Below, one piece after another: positions 42,225-50,666 of a stretch of DNA of 64,000 bases. A model generated the notes under the pieces. The model had not been told where the DNA came from and did no database searches. It saw only the letters and a program-made list of their open reading frames with translations. Made by a program: the position numbers and the translations under genes. Every line of letters begins with the position of its first letter. Within the stretch, counting starts at the first letter, position 1. The stretch is from JAFGBI01 sp964480725. Lineage in GTDB: Bacteria; Myxococcota_A; Polyangia; Polyangiales; Polyangiaceae. The stretch spans positions 1 to 64,000 of the forward strand of contig CAYZQO010000026.1 in NCBI GenBank assembly GCA_964480725.1. Reading direction: 5' to 3'.

Positions 42225-44600
42225 TCACCCGGCGGACGCCGCCACCGCTGCCGCGGCGATCACCGCCTGCCCGAGGCTGACGCCTCCGTCGTTCGCCGGC
42301 ACCTCCCGGTGCAGGAGCACCCGGAATCCGGCCTGGGTGAGTAGCACGTTCGCGCGCTCCGTCAGGCAACGATTCTGGAAGCAGCCACCGGTGAGCGCCA
42401 CCGTGGCCGCCCCCACGTGGCGCGCCGCGGCGACCACGGCGGCCGCGAGCCCCTCGTGGAAGCGCGCGGCGATGGTGGCCGGCGCCGCGCCGTGCTCGAG
42501 ATCGTCGAGCACGGCCTCGAGCAGGGGGCCCCAGTCGAGGAGCGCGGGCTCTTCGGGGGCGCCGGCGACCAGCGGGCAGGGGTAGGCGCCCGGCGCTCCG
42601 GTGGCCGCGAGCGCAGCGAACTCGAGCGTCATCGCCGCCTGTCCCTCGAAGCGGACGCGCGGTCGAATGCCGACCAGGGCGGCGACGGCGTCGAAGAGCC
42701 GCCCGGCGCTGGTGGTCACGGGCGCGTTCAGGCCGCGCTCGAGCATCCCCTCGAGCACGGTGCGCTCCGCGTCCGAGAAGGCGACGAGCGGGGCGGCGCC
42801 GAGCCGGGCGGCGCGCTCGAGCAGGCCTGCGGCGTGGAGGACGGCGAGCGCCGACCGGCGCGGCTCCAGGGCCGCCGCGTCGCCGCCCGGGAGGCGGAAC
42901 GGGCGCAGGTGCACCACGCGCTGGTAGCCCCGCGCGTCCCCGAGCAGGAGCTCGCCGCCCCAGACGGTGCCGTCGGGGCCGAGCCCGGCGCCGTCCCAGG
43001 TGACGCCGAGCGCCGGGCCCTCGTGCTGGTGCTCGGCAAGGCAGGCGGCGAGGTGCGCGTGGTGGTGCTGCACCGCGATCGGGCGCGCCGCGGCGAGGCG
43101 GGCCTGCCACTCGGGGGCGCCGGGGCGAGCGCCGGCGGCGCGCGCCGCGAGGAGCCACGCGGTGGACGCATAGTCGGGGTGCAGATCGTGGGCCACCGCG
43201 ACCGGCGCCGCCGCGTACAGCGCGAGGAAGTCCTGCACCACGCGGGCGTGCGCGTCCGCGGCCACCGCGTTGCCGAGATCCCCGACGTGCTGGCTCAGGA
43301 AGGCCTCGTCGCCCACGAGCAGCGTGACGGTGTTCTTCAGGTGCGGGCCGACCGCGAGGACAGAGGGGGCCGGGCCCGCCAGGCGCAGGGGCCGCGGGGC
43401 GAAGCCGCGGGAGCGACGGACGAGCTGGGGCGCGCCCGCGACGACGGCGATCACGCTGTCGTCCACCTGCCGCGCGATGGGGCGGTCGTGGACGAGGAAG
43501 CGATCGGCGAGGTGGCCGAGCCGCGCGAGCGCCTCGGCCGGCGTGGTGCAGATGGGCTCCTCGCTGGCGTTGCCGCTGGTCGCCACCACCGGGAACCCGA
43601 GCGCCTGGAGCAGCAGCCGGTGCAGGGGCGTGTACGGGAGCATGACGCCCAGCAGGGGGTTGTCGGGCGCCACCTCGGCGGCCAGGGCGGCCCCCGGGCG
43701 CCGCGGGAGCAGCACGATCGGCGCCTCCGGGCCGGTGAGCAGGGCGCGCGCTGCCGCGTCGACCAGGCAGAGCTCCTCGGCGGCCGCGAGCGAGGGCGCC
43801 ATCACGGCGAGCGGCTTCTCCCAGCGGGCCTTGCGCGCGCGGAGCTCGTGCACGGCCGCGGCGCTCCGCGCGTCGACCACCAGGTGGAACCCGCCGAGGC
43901 CGTGCAGGGCCAAGATCCCGCCGCCGCGGAGCAGCGCGGCCGCCTCGGCGAGGGCCGCGCCGCTGCGGGCCAGGGTCGAGCCCGACCGGTCGAGGAGCGT
44001 GAGCGAGGGGCCGCAGTCGGGGCACGCGTTGGGCTGGGCGTGGAACCGCCGGTCCTCCGGGTCGGCGTACTCGGCCGCGCAGCGCGGGCACATCGTGAAG
44101 CCGCGCATGGTCGTGTGGGGCCGGTCGTAGGGCAGCCGCTCGATGATGCTGAAGCGGGGCCCGCAGTGGGTGCAGTTGGTGAAGGGGTAGCCGTAGCGGC
44201 GATCCGCCGGGTCGGTGAGCTCGTGCGCACAGGCCGCGCAGGTGGCCAGATCCGGGAGCAGGACCGCGGTGGGCGGGCCCACCCCCTGGCTGGCTCGGAT
44301 GGAGAACGCGATTTCTCCCCGAGGCGTGACGCTCGAGCGCGCGACGATCTCGGGCGTGGACGCCGGCGGCTTGTCGCGCAGGAGCCGGCGCTCGAACTCC
44401 GCGAGCGCGGCTGGCGGCCCCTCGATCTCGAGGGTGACTCCGCCCGGGTCGTTGACCACCTCGCCGCCGAGACCGAGCTCAGTGGCCAGCCGGTGCACGA
44501 ACGGTCGGAAGCCGACGCCCTGGACGGCCCCCCGCAGTCGCAGCCGCCGGCGCTCGCGCAAGCTCGGATCGGGGACCGCCGCCATCGACGCGGGGAGCAT
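42225..44600 (-). CDS. hypF: Carbamoyltransferase HypF
   Basis: 791 residues, full length. Makes the HypE thiocarboxamide from carbamoyl phosphate. Four domains are visible in order. An acylphosphatase-like domain (LRGAVQGVGFRPFVHRLATE) comes first. Two C4 zinc fingers follow (CAACAHEL with NCTHCGPRF, and CPRCAAEY with ACPDCGPSL). The YrdC-like nucleotide domain follows (LLRGGGILALHGLGGFHLVV, KARWEKPLAVMAPSL). The Kae1-like domain comes last (AVQHHHAHLAACLAEH, GVTWDGAGLGPDGTVWGGEL, ALTGGCFQNRCLTERA, VPANDGGVSLGQAVIAAA). It begins 20 nt after the stop of the PH-like membrane gene and leads hypC-hypD-hypE. Confidence 0.97.
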   Translation of the reverse strand: MLPASMAAVPDPSLRERRRLRLRGAVQGVGFRPFVHRLATELGLGGEVVNDPGGVTLEIEGPPAALAEFERRLLRDKPPASTPEIVARSSVTPRGEIAFSIRASQGVGPPTAVLLPDLATCAACAHELTDPADRRYGYPFTNCTHCGPRFSIIERLPYDRPHTTMRGFTMCPRCAAEYADPEDRRFHAQPNACPDCGPSLTLLDRSGSTLARSGAALAEAAALLRGGGILALHGLGGFHLVVDARSAAAVHELRARKARWEKPLAVMAPSLAAAEELCLVDAAARALLTGPEAPIVLLPRRPGAALAAEVAPDNPLLGVMLPYTPLHRLLLQALGFPVVATSGNASEEPICTTPAEALARLGHLADRFLVHDRPIARQVDDSVIAVVAGAPQLVRRSRGFAPRPLRLAGPAPSVLAVGPHLKNTVTLLVGDEAFLSQHVGDLGNAVAADAHARVVQDFLALYAAAPVAVAHDLHPDYASTAWLLAARAAGARPGAPEWQARLAAARPIAVQHHHAHLAACLAEHQHEGPALGVTWDGAGLGPDGTVWGGELLLGDARGYQRVVHLRPFRLPGGDAAALEPRRSALAVLHAAGLLERAARLGAAPLVAFSDAERTVLEGMLERGLNAPVTTSAGRLFDAVAALVGIRPRVRFEGQAAMTLEFAALAATGAPGAYPCPLVAGAPEEPALLDWGPLLEAVLDDLEHGAAPATIAARFHEGLAAAVVAAARHVGAATVALTGGCFQNRCLTERANVLLTQAGFRVLLHREVPANDGGVSLGQAVIAAAAVAASAG

Positions 44601-44620
44601 TGGTCAGATCGGTCGCAGCC

Positions 44621-45568
44621 TCAAGCCAGAGGGCCGCGCCCCGTCCCCCCTGGGCCGCGCGCCGGGCGCTCGGCGTCCGTGCCGCGCAGCGCGGCGAGCA
44701 GGCCTCCGGCGTCGTCGCAGGAGAGCAGCAGCGAGTGCCCGCGGGTCGTCGGGAGGTAGAGCACGGGGCGCCGGGCGGTGAGCTGCACCAGCGCCTTCTC
44801 CCCGTTGCGCAGGCGGCACCAGCCGGCGACATAGCCGGGCAGCCCCGCCCCCCAGGTGCGGATCCGCACCCGCAGCGCGCGCTCGGTGTCGAGATCGACG
44901 ACCCGCGCCGCGTCCAGGCGGAGCTCGGCACGCGGGAGGGCCCGGCCGGGGAACATCCCACGGATCCGCAGCCCCCGGTCGCTCACGACGAAGTCGGTAC
45001 GGACCATCGCGCGCCCAATGGCGAAGAGCAGCCCGGCGATGGGGAGCACCAGCAGCGCCGAGAGCCCGAGCACGAACCAAAGGAGGCTTCCCGCCGGGGG
45101 TGCGATGGCGAAGGAGCCGGTCCCGCCATCGCGGAGCCGGTCCGCGGCCGCCTCGGCCGCTGCGGCGCTGAAGAGGACGCGGGTGCCGTCCCGAGCGGTC
45201 AGCAGGACCACCTTCGATCCGGTGAGGAAGACCAGCGCGGACCCGCCGTCACGGAGTCGGAACCAGCCCTCCCCGTAGCCGGGGAGGCCGATCCCGTTGG
45301 TGCGCCAGGACGGGGTGAGCGCTGGCTCGTCGCGAAGGGTCGTGACCCGCACGGAGTCCGTGTCGATGGCATCACGGGGCCAGGCGCGGCCGTACAGCGC
45401 GTGGCGGACCGCCACTCGCTCGGCGTCGACCTCGAGGGTGGCGTGGTAGGGGGCGCTCGCGGCGTAGAGCAGCAAGACGACCAACAGCAGCGGGACGAGC
45501 GCCGTCGCGGCGATGAAGACACGCGAGCCGAAACCGGCGGGGCTCATGGGGAAGACGCGTTCGCGCAT
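44621..45568 (-). CDS. Two-helix membrane protein with duplicated PH-like domain
   Basis: 315 residues. Membrane helices lie at about 16-38 (FIAATALVPLLLVVLLLYAA) and 162-185 (LLWFVLGLSALLVLPIAGLL). The two soluble halves after each helix are related. Both contain R-T-x-G-x-GLPGY-x-x-GW-x-RLR-x-G-x-x-AL (residues 89-111 and 237-260), followed by a strand pattern ending in VLF/LLL-S. This matches small bacterial PH-like domain proteins, in which the PH barrel packs near a membrane anchor. The gene appears to have arisen by internal duplication. It is 20 nt upstream of hypF on the same strand, so it is probably in the hyp transcript, though no link to hydrogenase maturation is known. Confidence 0.78.
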   Translation of the reverse strand: MRERVFPMSPAGFGSRVFIAATALVPLLLVVLLLYAASAPYHATLEVDAERVAVRHALYGRAWPRDAIDTDSVRVTTLRDEPALTPSWRTNGIGLPGYGEGWFRLRDGGSALVFLTGSKVVLLTARDGTRVLFSAAAAEAAADRLRDGGTGSFAIAPPAGSLLWFVLGLSALLVLPIAGLLFAIGRAMVRTDFVVSDRGLRIRGMFPGRALPRAELRLDAARVVDLDTERALRVRIRTWGAGLPGYVAGWCRLRNGEKALVQLTARRPVLYLPTTRGHSLLLSCDDAGGLLAALRGTDAERPARGPGGTGRGPLA

Positions 45569-45692
45569 GGGACCGCCGGCGCACGGGTGGGGTGGGGGTC
45601 GCCGTCGAGCCTATCACCTACGCCTGCCCCGGGGAGGAGGGCGCGAGAACCGCCTTCCACCCCCCCCCGTTTTGCGATGGTAATCCGTTTCC

Positions 45693-46300
45693 ATGGTGCG
45701 CCTGGGAATGGGTGTGGGGGTGATGTCCTGTCTGCTGCTCGGGGGGTGCACGACGACCACGGCGGGGCCAACTGCACACACGACGCCGGCGACGAGTCCG
45801 CCGGCAGCGAGGTCGGGTCAGACGTCTCCGCACGCACCACCGGCGCACCGACGGCCGGGGCAGCCAAGGGCGGCGTCGCCGGCGAGCCGCCGTCAGGGGC
45901 GGGGGGCTTCGACTTCGGGATCGGACCCGACCGGGCTCGAGAGCAGTGCGAGGCCGCTGGCTATTCGTACACCGGGAGCGGGGAGCAGGGGGCCTGCGCG
46001 GGCACCGCGACGCCCGTGGGGTTCGACGCGGCGGCTCGCCTGCGCTTCTGCCACGGGAAGCTGTGCTTCGTCGTCCTCGAGTTGGCGCCGGATTCGGAGC
46101 GAGGCAGCGACTGGACCGGCACCTTCACGAAGCTGACGGAGGCGCTGACGGACAAGTACGGCGAGCCGACGCGGCGCCAGATCGACCGGCCGTCAGACTG
46201 TCACGACGAGGGGGAGGTCGTGGGTTGCTTGCGCGCCGGCCGTGCGCGGTTTCGCGTCGAGTGGGACTGGGGACGCTCGCGGCGACCTCGGCGGTCGTGA
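45693..46300 (+). pseudogene. Lipoprotein gene interrupted by a -1 frameshift
   Basis: The ATG at 45693 opens a clear lipoprotein signal (MVRLGMGVGVMSCLLLGGC, lipobox LGGC). The conserved-looking C-terminal domain lies in another frame, from about 45890 to 46300: CEAAGYSYTGSGEQGACAGT, RLRFCHGKLCFVVLELAPDS, TKLTEALTDKYGEPTRRQID, DCHDEGEVVGCLRAGRARFR. The shift must fall in the low-complexity linker between about 45765 and 45890 and corresponds to one missing base. An alternative is that the second frame starts at an upstream ATG without a signal peptide, which seems unlikely. Four to six cysteines in the domain fit an exported, disulphide-bonded protein. No family named. Confidence 0.6.
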
Positions 46301-46530
46301 AGGGCAGTGGCCATGCTCAAGCGCCGCGGTGGAGCGCTTCCGCATGCGCCGGCGCCGCGCGTGCGGCCACTCGGGCCAAAGCTCCAGCATCACCGCTCGA
46401 CCCGGATCATGCGGTGCGCATGGGCTTGGCCGTCGAACCTGAAGCCGTCGCCGAGCTGCCCGACCTCGAGCCGATCGAGGGAGAGAGCCGCGATTGACAG
46501 GTCAAGAGCGGTCGGACACCCTGATCGCTC

Positions 46531-48960
46531 GTGTCTCGCCACGGCGACCATCGCCAGGACTCCGACGCGCCGACCCCGTCGCAGGGCGAGGAGCGTCGCT
46601 GCCTGGCGACCGGGAGTCCCTTGGATGTCGTCTACGAGTGGGACTGCCGCGATGGTCAGATCCGGTGGTTCGGCGCGATCGGCGCGCTCCTGGGGTACGA
46701 CCCGGGGAAGCAACCACGTACCCTGGAGGCCTTCCTCGCGCACGTTCACCCCGACGACCGGGGACGTGTGGAGGAGGTTACGCGTGCGGGGCTGGCCACC
46801 GGCAGCACCTGGGGTGGGCTCTACCGGGTAGTCCGGAAGGATGGCGGTGTGGCGCAATGGCACGGGACGGGCTCGCCAGTCCTCGACGCGACCGGCAACC
46901 CGGTCCGAGTCATCGGTGCCATCTCGGACGTTACCGCGCGGATGCGATTCGAGGCGAGCCTGGCTGAGGAGCGGGCGCTTTACCTGGATCTCATGAACGC
47001 CCAGCCCGCGGGCACCTACCGCATCCGGGTGGCCTCTCCAGCCCGCTGGCGACAGGACTCCTGGCACAACGCCGAGGTCCCTCCGTTCCGGTTCGAGCAT
47101 CTCAGCGCGCGCTTCTGCGAGCTCATGGGCCACGATCGTGAGAGCATAGAGGCACAGCCGGGGCGCATCCTCGAACTGGTCCACCCCGATGACCGGGAGG
47201 CCTTCGCGCGGCGGAACGAGGAGGCAAACCGCCAGCTGATCCCCTTTCTTTGGGAGGGGCGCCTGCTCTCGGGAGGTCGCGAGCGCTGGGTTCGGCTCGA
47301 GTCGCTACCCCGACCAGGCGAGGACGGCGACGTTGTGTGGACCGGCATCCTCGTGGACGTCACTGCTCAGAGGCTGGCCGAGGACGCCCTGCGGCAGCGA
47401 GAGGATCAGCTCCGCGCGCTGTCCGACAACCTGCCCGCTGGCCTGGTTTTCCAGATCGAGTCTGCCTCGGACGGGAGCCAACGGCGGTTCAACTACATCA
47501 GCGCGCGCGTGGAGCAGCTCCACGGCTTGACCGCGGCGGCGGTTCTCGCCGATCCAGCGACCCTCCATCGCCAGATCCACGAGGAGGACCAGTCGCGGGT
47601 CGCGGAGCTCGAAGCGCGTGCGGCGGCCGAAATGAAGCCCCTGTGCGCCGAGGTGCGCGTTCGTCTTCCCTCGGGCGAGACGTGCTGGCGACTGTTCGCG
47701 GCCGCGCCGCGCCGTCTGCCCAATGAGCGGCTGCTCTGGGATGGCATCGAGCTCGACGTGACCGAGCGGCGGCGTGACGACGAGGAGCGCGCGAAGCTCC
47801 AGGCCCAGCTCGCCCAGGCCCAGAAGATCGAGGCGATCGGCCGGCTCGCTGGCGGGGTCGCGCACGACTTCAACAACATGCTGGTGGTGATCCTGGCCAA
47901 CGCTGAGCTGGCGCAGAAGCAGCTCGAGTCGACGAGTCCGCTCGCTTCCCACCTGGAGCAGATCCACCGGGCGGCGGTGCACTCGGCGGAGCTTACCCGC
48001 CAGCTGCTGGCCTTCGCCCGCAAGCAGACCATCTCACCCCAGGTGCTGGACCTGAACCAGACGGTGGAGGACACGCTCAGGATGCTGCGACGGCTTCTGG
48101 GCGAAGACATCGAGCTCAGCTGGCGCCCGGGCGCGGGCGTCGGAGCCGTGCGAATGGATCCGGCCCAGGTCGAGCAGATCCTCACCAACCTCTGCGTCAA
48201 CGCGCGCGACGCGATCTCGGGCGCCGGGGCTGCCGGTCGGATCACCATCGAGACGGGTAGGAGGCGCCTGGCGGAGGACGACCGCCGGGCGATCGGGACT
48301 GTGGGGCCCGGCGACTACGCCGTGCTGCGAGTGGGCGACACGGGCTGCGGCATGGATCCGGCAAGCCTCGAGCAGCTGTTCGAGCCTTTCTTCACCACCA
48401 AGGTGCTGGGACGGGGCACGGGGCTGGGTCTGTCCACGGTGCACGGGATCGTGACGCAGAACGGCGGCCAAATCGAGGTTCGCAGCCAACGCGGCTGCGG
48501 TACGACCTTCGAGATCCTCCTCCCGTGTCACACGCTTCCTGCCGAGTCGGAGGACGCAGTGGGAGAGCCGGCGACCGGAGAGCGCGGCAGCGAGCGTGTG
48601 CTCGTGGTGGAGGACGAGCCCTCGGTGCTGAGGGTCACTTCGATCCTGCTCGACTCGCTGGGCTACCGGGTGGTCGCCGCGGCGGGTCCGGTCGAAGCGC
48701 TGCGCCTGGCACGAGAGCATTCCGATGAGCTCGACCTCCTGATGACCGATCTCGTGATGCCGGAGATGAACGGCCGGGAGCTCGCGAGGCAAGTGCAGGG
48801 GCTCCACCCCCGGATTCGGTGCCTCTTCGTCTCCGGATATACGGCCGACGTGATCGCTCACCGGGGCATCCTGGAGCGGGGCGTGCACTTTCTGGCCAAG
48901 CCCTTCACCCGTGCTGAGCTGGCCGCCAAGGTGCGTGAGGTGCTCGGACCGTCCTCCTGA
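46531..48960 (+). CDS. Hybrid sensor histidine kinase with three PAS domains and a C-terminal receiver
   Basis: 809 residues from a GTG, soluble. PAS 1 is at about 30-145 (WFGAIGALLGYDPGKQ, HVHPDDRGRVEEV), PAS 2 at about 150-285 (ELVHPDDREAFARR, RWVRLESLPRPG), and PAS 3 at about 292-420 (LSDNLPAGLVFQIE, then LPSGETCWRLFAAAP). HisKA has His445 in LAGGVAHDFNNMLVVILANA. HATPase_c has LTNLCVNARDAISG, VGDTGCGMDP and GRGTGLGLSTVHGIVTQNGG. The receiver at about 685-805 has VLVVEDEPSVLRV, phospho-acceptor Asp740 in LLMTDLVMPEMNG, and LAKPFTRAEL. This is the Asp-out hybrid type common in soil Myxococcota. The 230 nt before it hold no recognised gene. Confidence 0.93.
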   Translation: MSRHGDHRQDSDAPTPSQGEERRCLATGSPLDVVYEWDCRDGQIRWFGAIGALLGYDPGKQPRTLEAFLAHVHPDDRGRVEEVTRAGLATGSTWGGLYRVVRKDGGVAQWHGTGSPVLDATGNPVRVIGAISDVTARMRFEASLAEERALYLDLMNAQPAGTYRIRVASPARWRQDSWHNAEVPPFRFEHLSARFCELMGHDRESIEAQPGRILELVHPDDREAFARRNEEANRQLIPFLWEGRLLSGGRERWVRLESLPRPGEDGDVVWTGILVDVTAQRLAEDALRQREDQLRALSDNLPAGLVFQIESASDGSQRRFNYISARVEQLHGLTAAAVLADPATLHRQIHEEDQSRVAELEARAAAEMKPLCAEVRVRLPSGETCWRLFAAAPRRLPNERLLWDGIELDVTERRRDDEERAKLQAQLAQAQKIEAIGRLAGGVAHDFNNMLVVILANAELAQKQLESTSPLASHLEQIHRAAVHSAELTRQLLAFARKQTISPQVLDLNQTVEDTLRMLRRLLGEDIELSWRPGAGVGAVRMDPAQVEQILTNLCVNARDAISGAGAAGRITIETGRRRLAEDDRRAIGTVGPGDYAVLRVGDTGCGMDPASLEQLFEPFFTTKVLGRGTGLGLSTVHGIVTQNGGQIEVRSQRGCGTTFEILLPCHTLPAESEDAVGEPATGERGSERVLVVEDEPSVLRVTSILLDSLGYRVVAAAGPVEALRLAREHSDELDLLMTDLVMPEMNGRELARQVQGLHPRIRCLFVSGYTADVIAHRGILERGVHFLAKPFTRAELAAKVREVLGPSS

Positions 48961-48984
48961 GCTCTCAACGGCGAGGGCCCGGGG

Positions 48985-49703
48985 TCAGTCGAGCACGAGG
49001 TAGCTCGGGGTGAGCTGGCCGGGGCTCACGATCAGGGACTCGGCGGGCCACAGCCAGTCGGGCGGGGTGCAAGTTCCCTCGCGGTCGGTGCATGCACAGC
49101 CGGCCAGGACGAGCTGCTGCTCGACGAGCGCGGAGCCGCCTTGGCCGAGCGCGGAGGCGGCGCAGGCCTCGGCCGCCCGTGCGGCGCAGTCGCTCGCGTC
49201 CGCGCCCCCGCCGCAGCGCCGCCGACCCCGGGCGAGGTCCCGCCCGTGCCGGTCCCGCCGGTCCCCGAAGGCGTCGCGGCGCCGAGCAAGATCGGCCCCT
49301 CCTGCCGCTGGCCGCTGAAGCCGCGCAGCCAGTCCGAGTCGGTCCAGATCCCCCACACGGCGCCGTCGAGCCGCACCTGTCCGTCGAACGAGCCGGCGTC
49401 GCTGGTCATGAGCAGCCGGCCGTCGGCGTCGAGGAGCCCCGAGAGCTCGTGGGAGGCGCCGGTCGCGTCGACCACGGTGCCCGTCGCCAGGCCGTCCGCG
49501 CTCACGGTGAGCTGCCAGGTGCCGCCGTCCTCCAGGGTGCCGGCGTAACTGCCCGCGAGGGCAGTGAGGCAGCTCGTCTCGCTCGTGCCGGGTGGGCAAG
49601 CGAACGGCTCAGCGCGCTCCTCCTCCGCGGCTGGCCGGCAACCGGCGAGCGCCGCGACCAGGGTGGCGATCGACGTCCACCCGACGAGCCGTGCCCCGAT
49701 CAC
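48985..49703 (-). pseudogene. Lipoprotein gene interrupted by a -1 frameshift
   Basis: The GTG at 49703 opens a lipoprotein signal (VIGARLVGWTSIATLVAALA followed by Gly-Cys). The mature part contains a lipocalin/META-like strand series: LAGSYAGTLEDGGTWQLTVS, TGTVVDATGASHELSGLLDA, DGRLLMTSDAGSFDGQVRLD, then a Gly/Thr linker (GTGGTGTGGTSPGVGG). Past the linker the sensible frame changes: SDCAARAAEACAASALGQGG, VLAGCACTDREGTCTPPDWL, ending SYLVLD. The change requires one missing base within about 49200-49260, a G/C-run-rich stretch. It could be a sequencing error or a real lesion. It is divergent from the envelope-protein pair, 99 nt apart. No named family. Confidence 0.6.
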
Positions 49704-49802
49704 GGCCCCAGGTGTACCCGCTCCGTGCTGCGCTGCAAGCGCGCCGGTTCGAGGCGGTTGGGTCGGTTGCGGCGTTACCGTCGCTCCGGTATCGAGGGGG
49801 GG

Positions 49803-50666
49803 ATGGAATCGGCGCGCCCGCGGGTCTGCCGGGGAGCCTGGCGGCTCGCGGTCGGCGTGGGCGGGCTCGGGGCCCTGCCGCTCGCGGGCTGCGGGGCCTC
49901 GCTCTCGAGCTTCCAGCCCGCCCACGTGCCCGAGCCGGGGCACGTCCAGGGCGAGGCCGGCTTCGACGTCTCCTACCCGGTGCACACCGTCGGCGAGGTC
50001 ATCGACGCGGCGGAGGCTGTCGAGGACGCGGCGGAGGAGCGTATGCTCACCGACGAAGAGATCCGGACCATCGCCGAGGGCGGCGCGGCCCTGGGGCTGA
50101 ACCCGCCCGCGGTGATCGGGCACGCCGGGGTGGCCTTCGCTCCCGCGGAGCGTTTCGAGATCGGGGCGCGCCTGGCGACGAGCGGCTGGCGCGGCGGGGT
50201 CCGGTACCAGTTGCTCGAGCAGGACGAGCACGGCGTCGATCTCAGCCTGGGCCTTGGCTTCGGCACCGCGTTCACCAAGCCGGTCATCGAGGAGGCCCTC
50301 GACACGCTCACGGTGGACAGTTACTGGCGGTGGAACCTCGACCTGCCCGTCGCCCTCGGTCGGCACGGCTCCTGGTACCGCTGGTGGGCTGGACCGCGGC
50401 TCTTGCTCTCGCGGTCCGCGCAGACCCTCACCGTGGAGCTGCCCTACGCCGACACACGGGTGAAGGGCGACATCGGGGGCAGCGTGATCTACGTGGGCGG
50501 CCTCGCGGGCGCTGCGCTCGGCTACCGCTCCGTGTTCGTCGGGCCCGAGTTGACCGTCGCTGGGCTGTTCGGGCGGGTCGACGTCGACCTGCTCGGTCGC
50601 CGGGAGCCCGTCGTCCTCGACACGGCCGTGGTGCAGCCGGCCTTCGCCGTGATGGGGGAGTTCTGA
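49803..50666 (+). CDS. Envelope lipoprotein, outer-membrane-protein-like, function unknown
   Basis: 287 residues from the ATG at 49803. The lipoprotein signal has LPLAGC. The mature protein starts with a helical stretch (VIDAAEAVEDAAEERMLTDE) and continues with alternating amphipathic strands (FEIGARLATSGWRGGVRYQL, VDLSLGLGFGTAFTKPVIEE, YVGGLAGAALGYRSVFVGPE). It ends VQPAFAVMGEF, with a terminal aromatic residue as in many beta-barrels. No family could be named. The next gene overlaps its stop by one base (TGATG) and encodes a similar protein. Confidence 0.72.
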   Translation: MESARPRVCRGAWRLAVGVGGLGALPLAGCGASLSSFQPAHVPEPGHVQGEAGFDVSYPVHTVGEVIDAAEAVEDAAEERMLTDEEIRTIAEGGAALGLNPPAVIGHAGVAFAPAERFEIGARLATSGWRGGVRYQLLEQDEHGVDLSLGLGFGTAFTKPVIEEALDTLTVDSYWRWNLDLPVALGRHGSWYRWWAGPRLLLSRSAQTLTVELPYADTRVKGDIGGSVIYVGGLAGAALGYRSVFVGPELTVAGLFGRVDVDLLGRREPVVLDTAVVQPAFAVMGEF

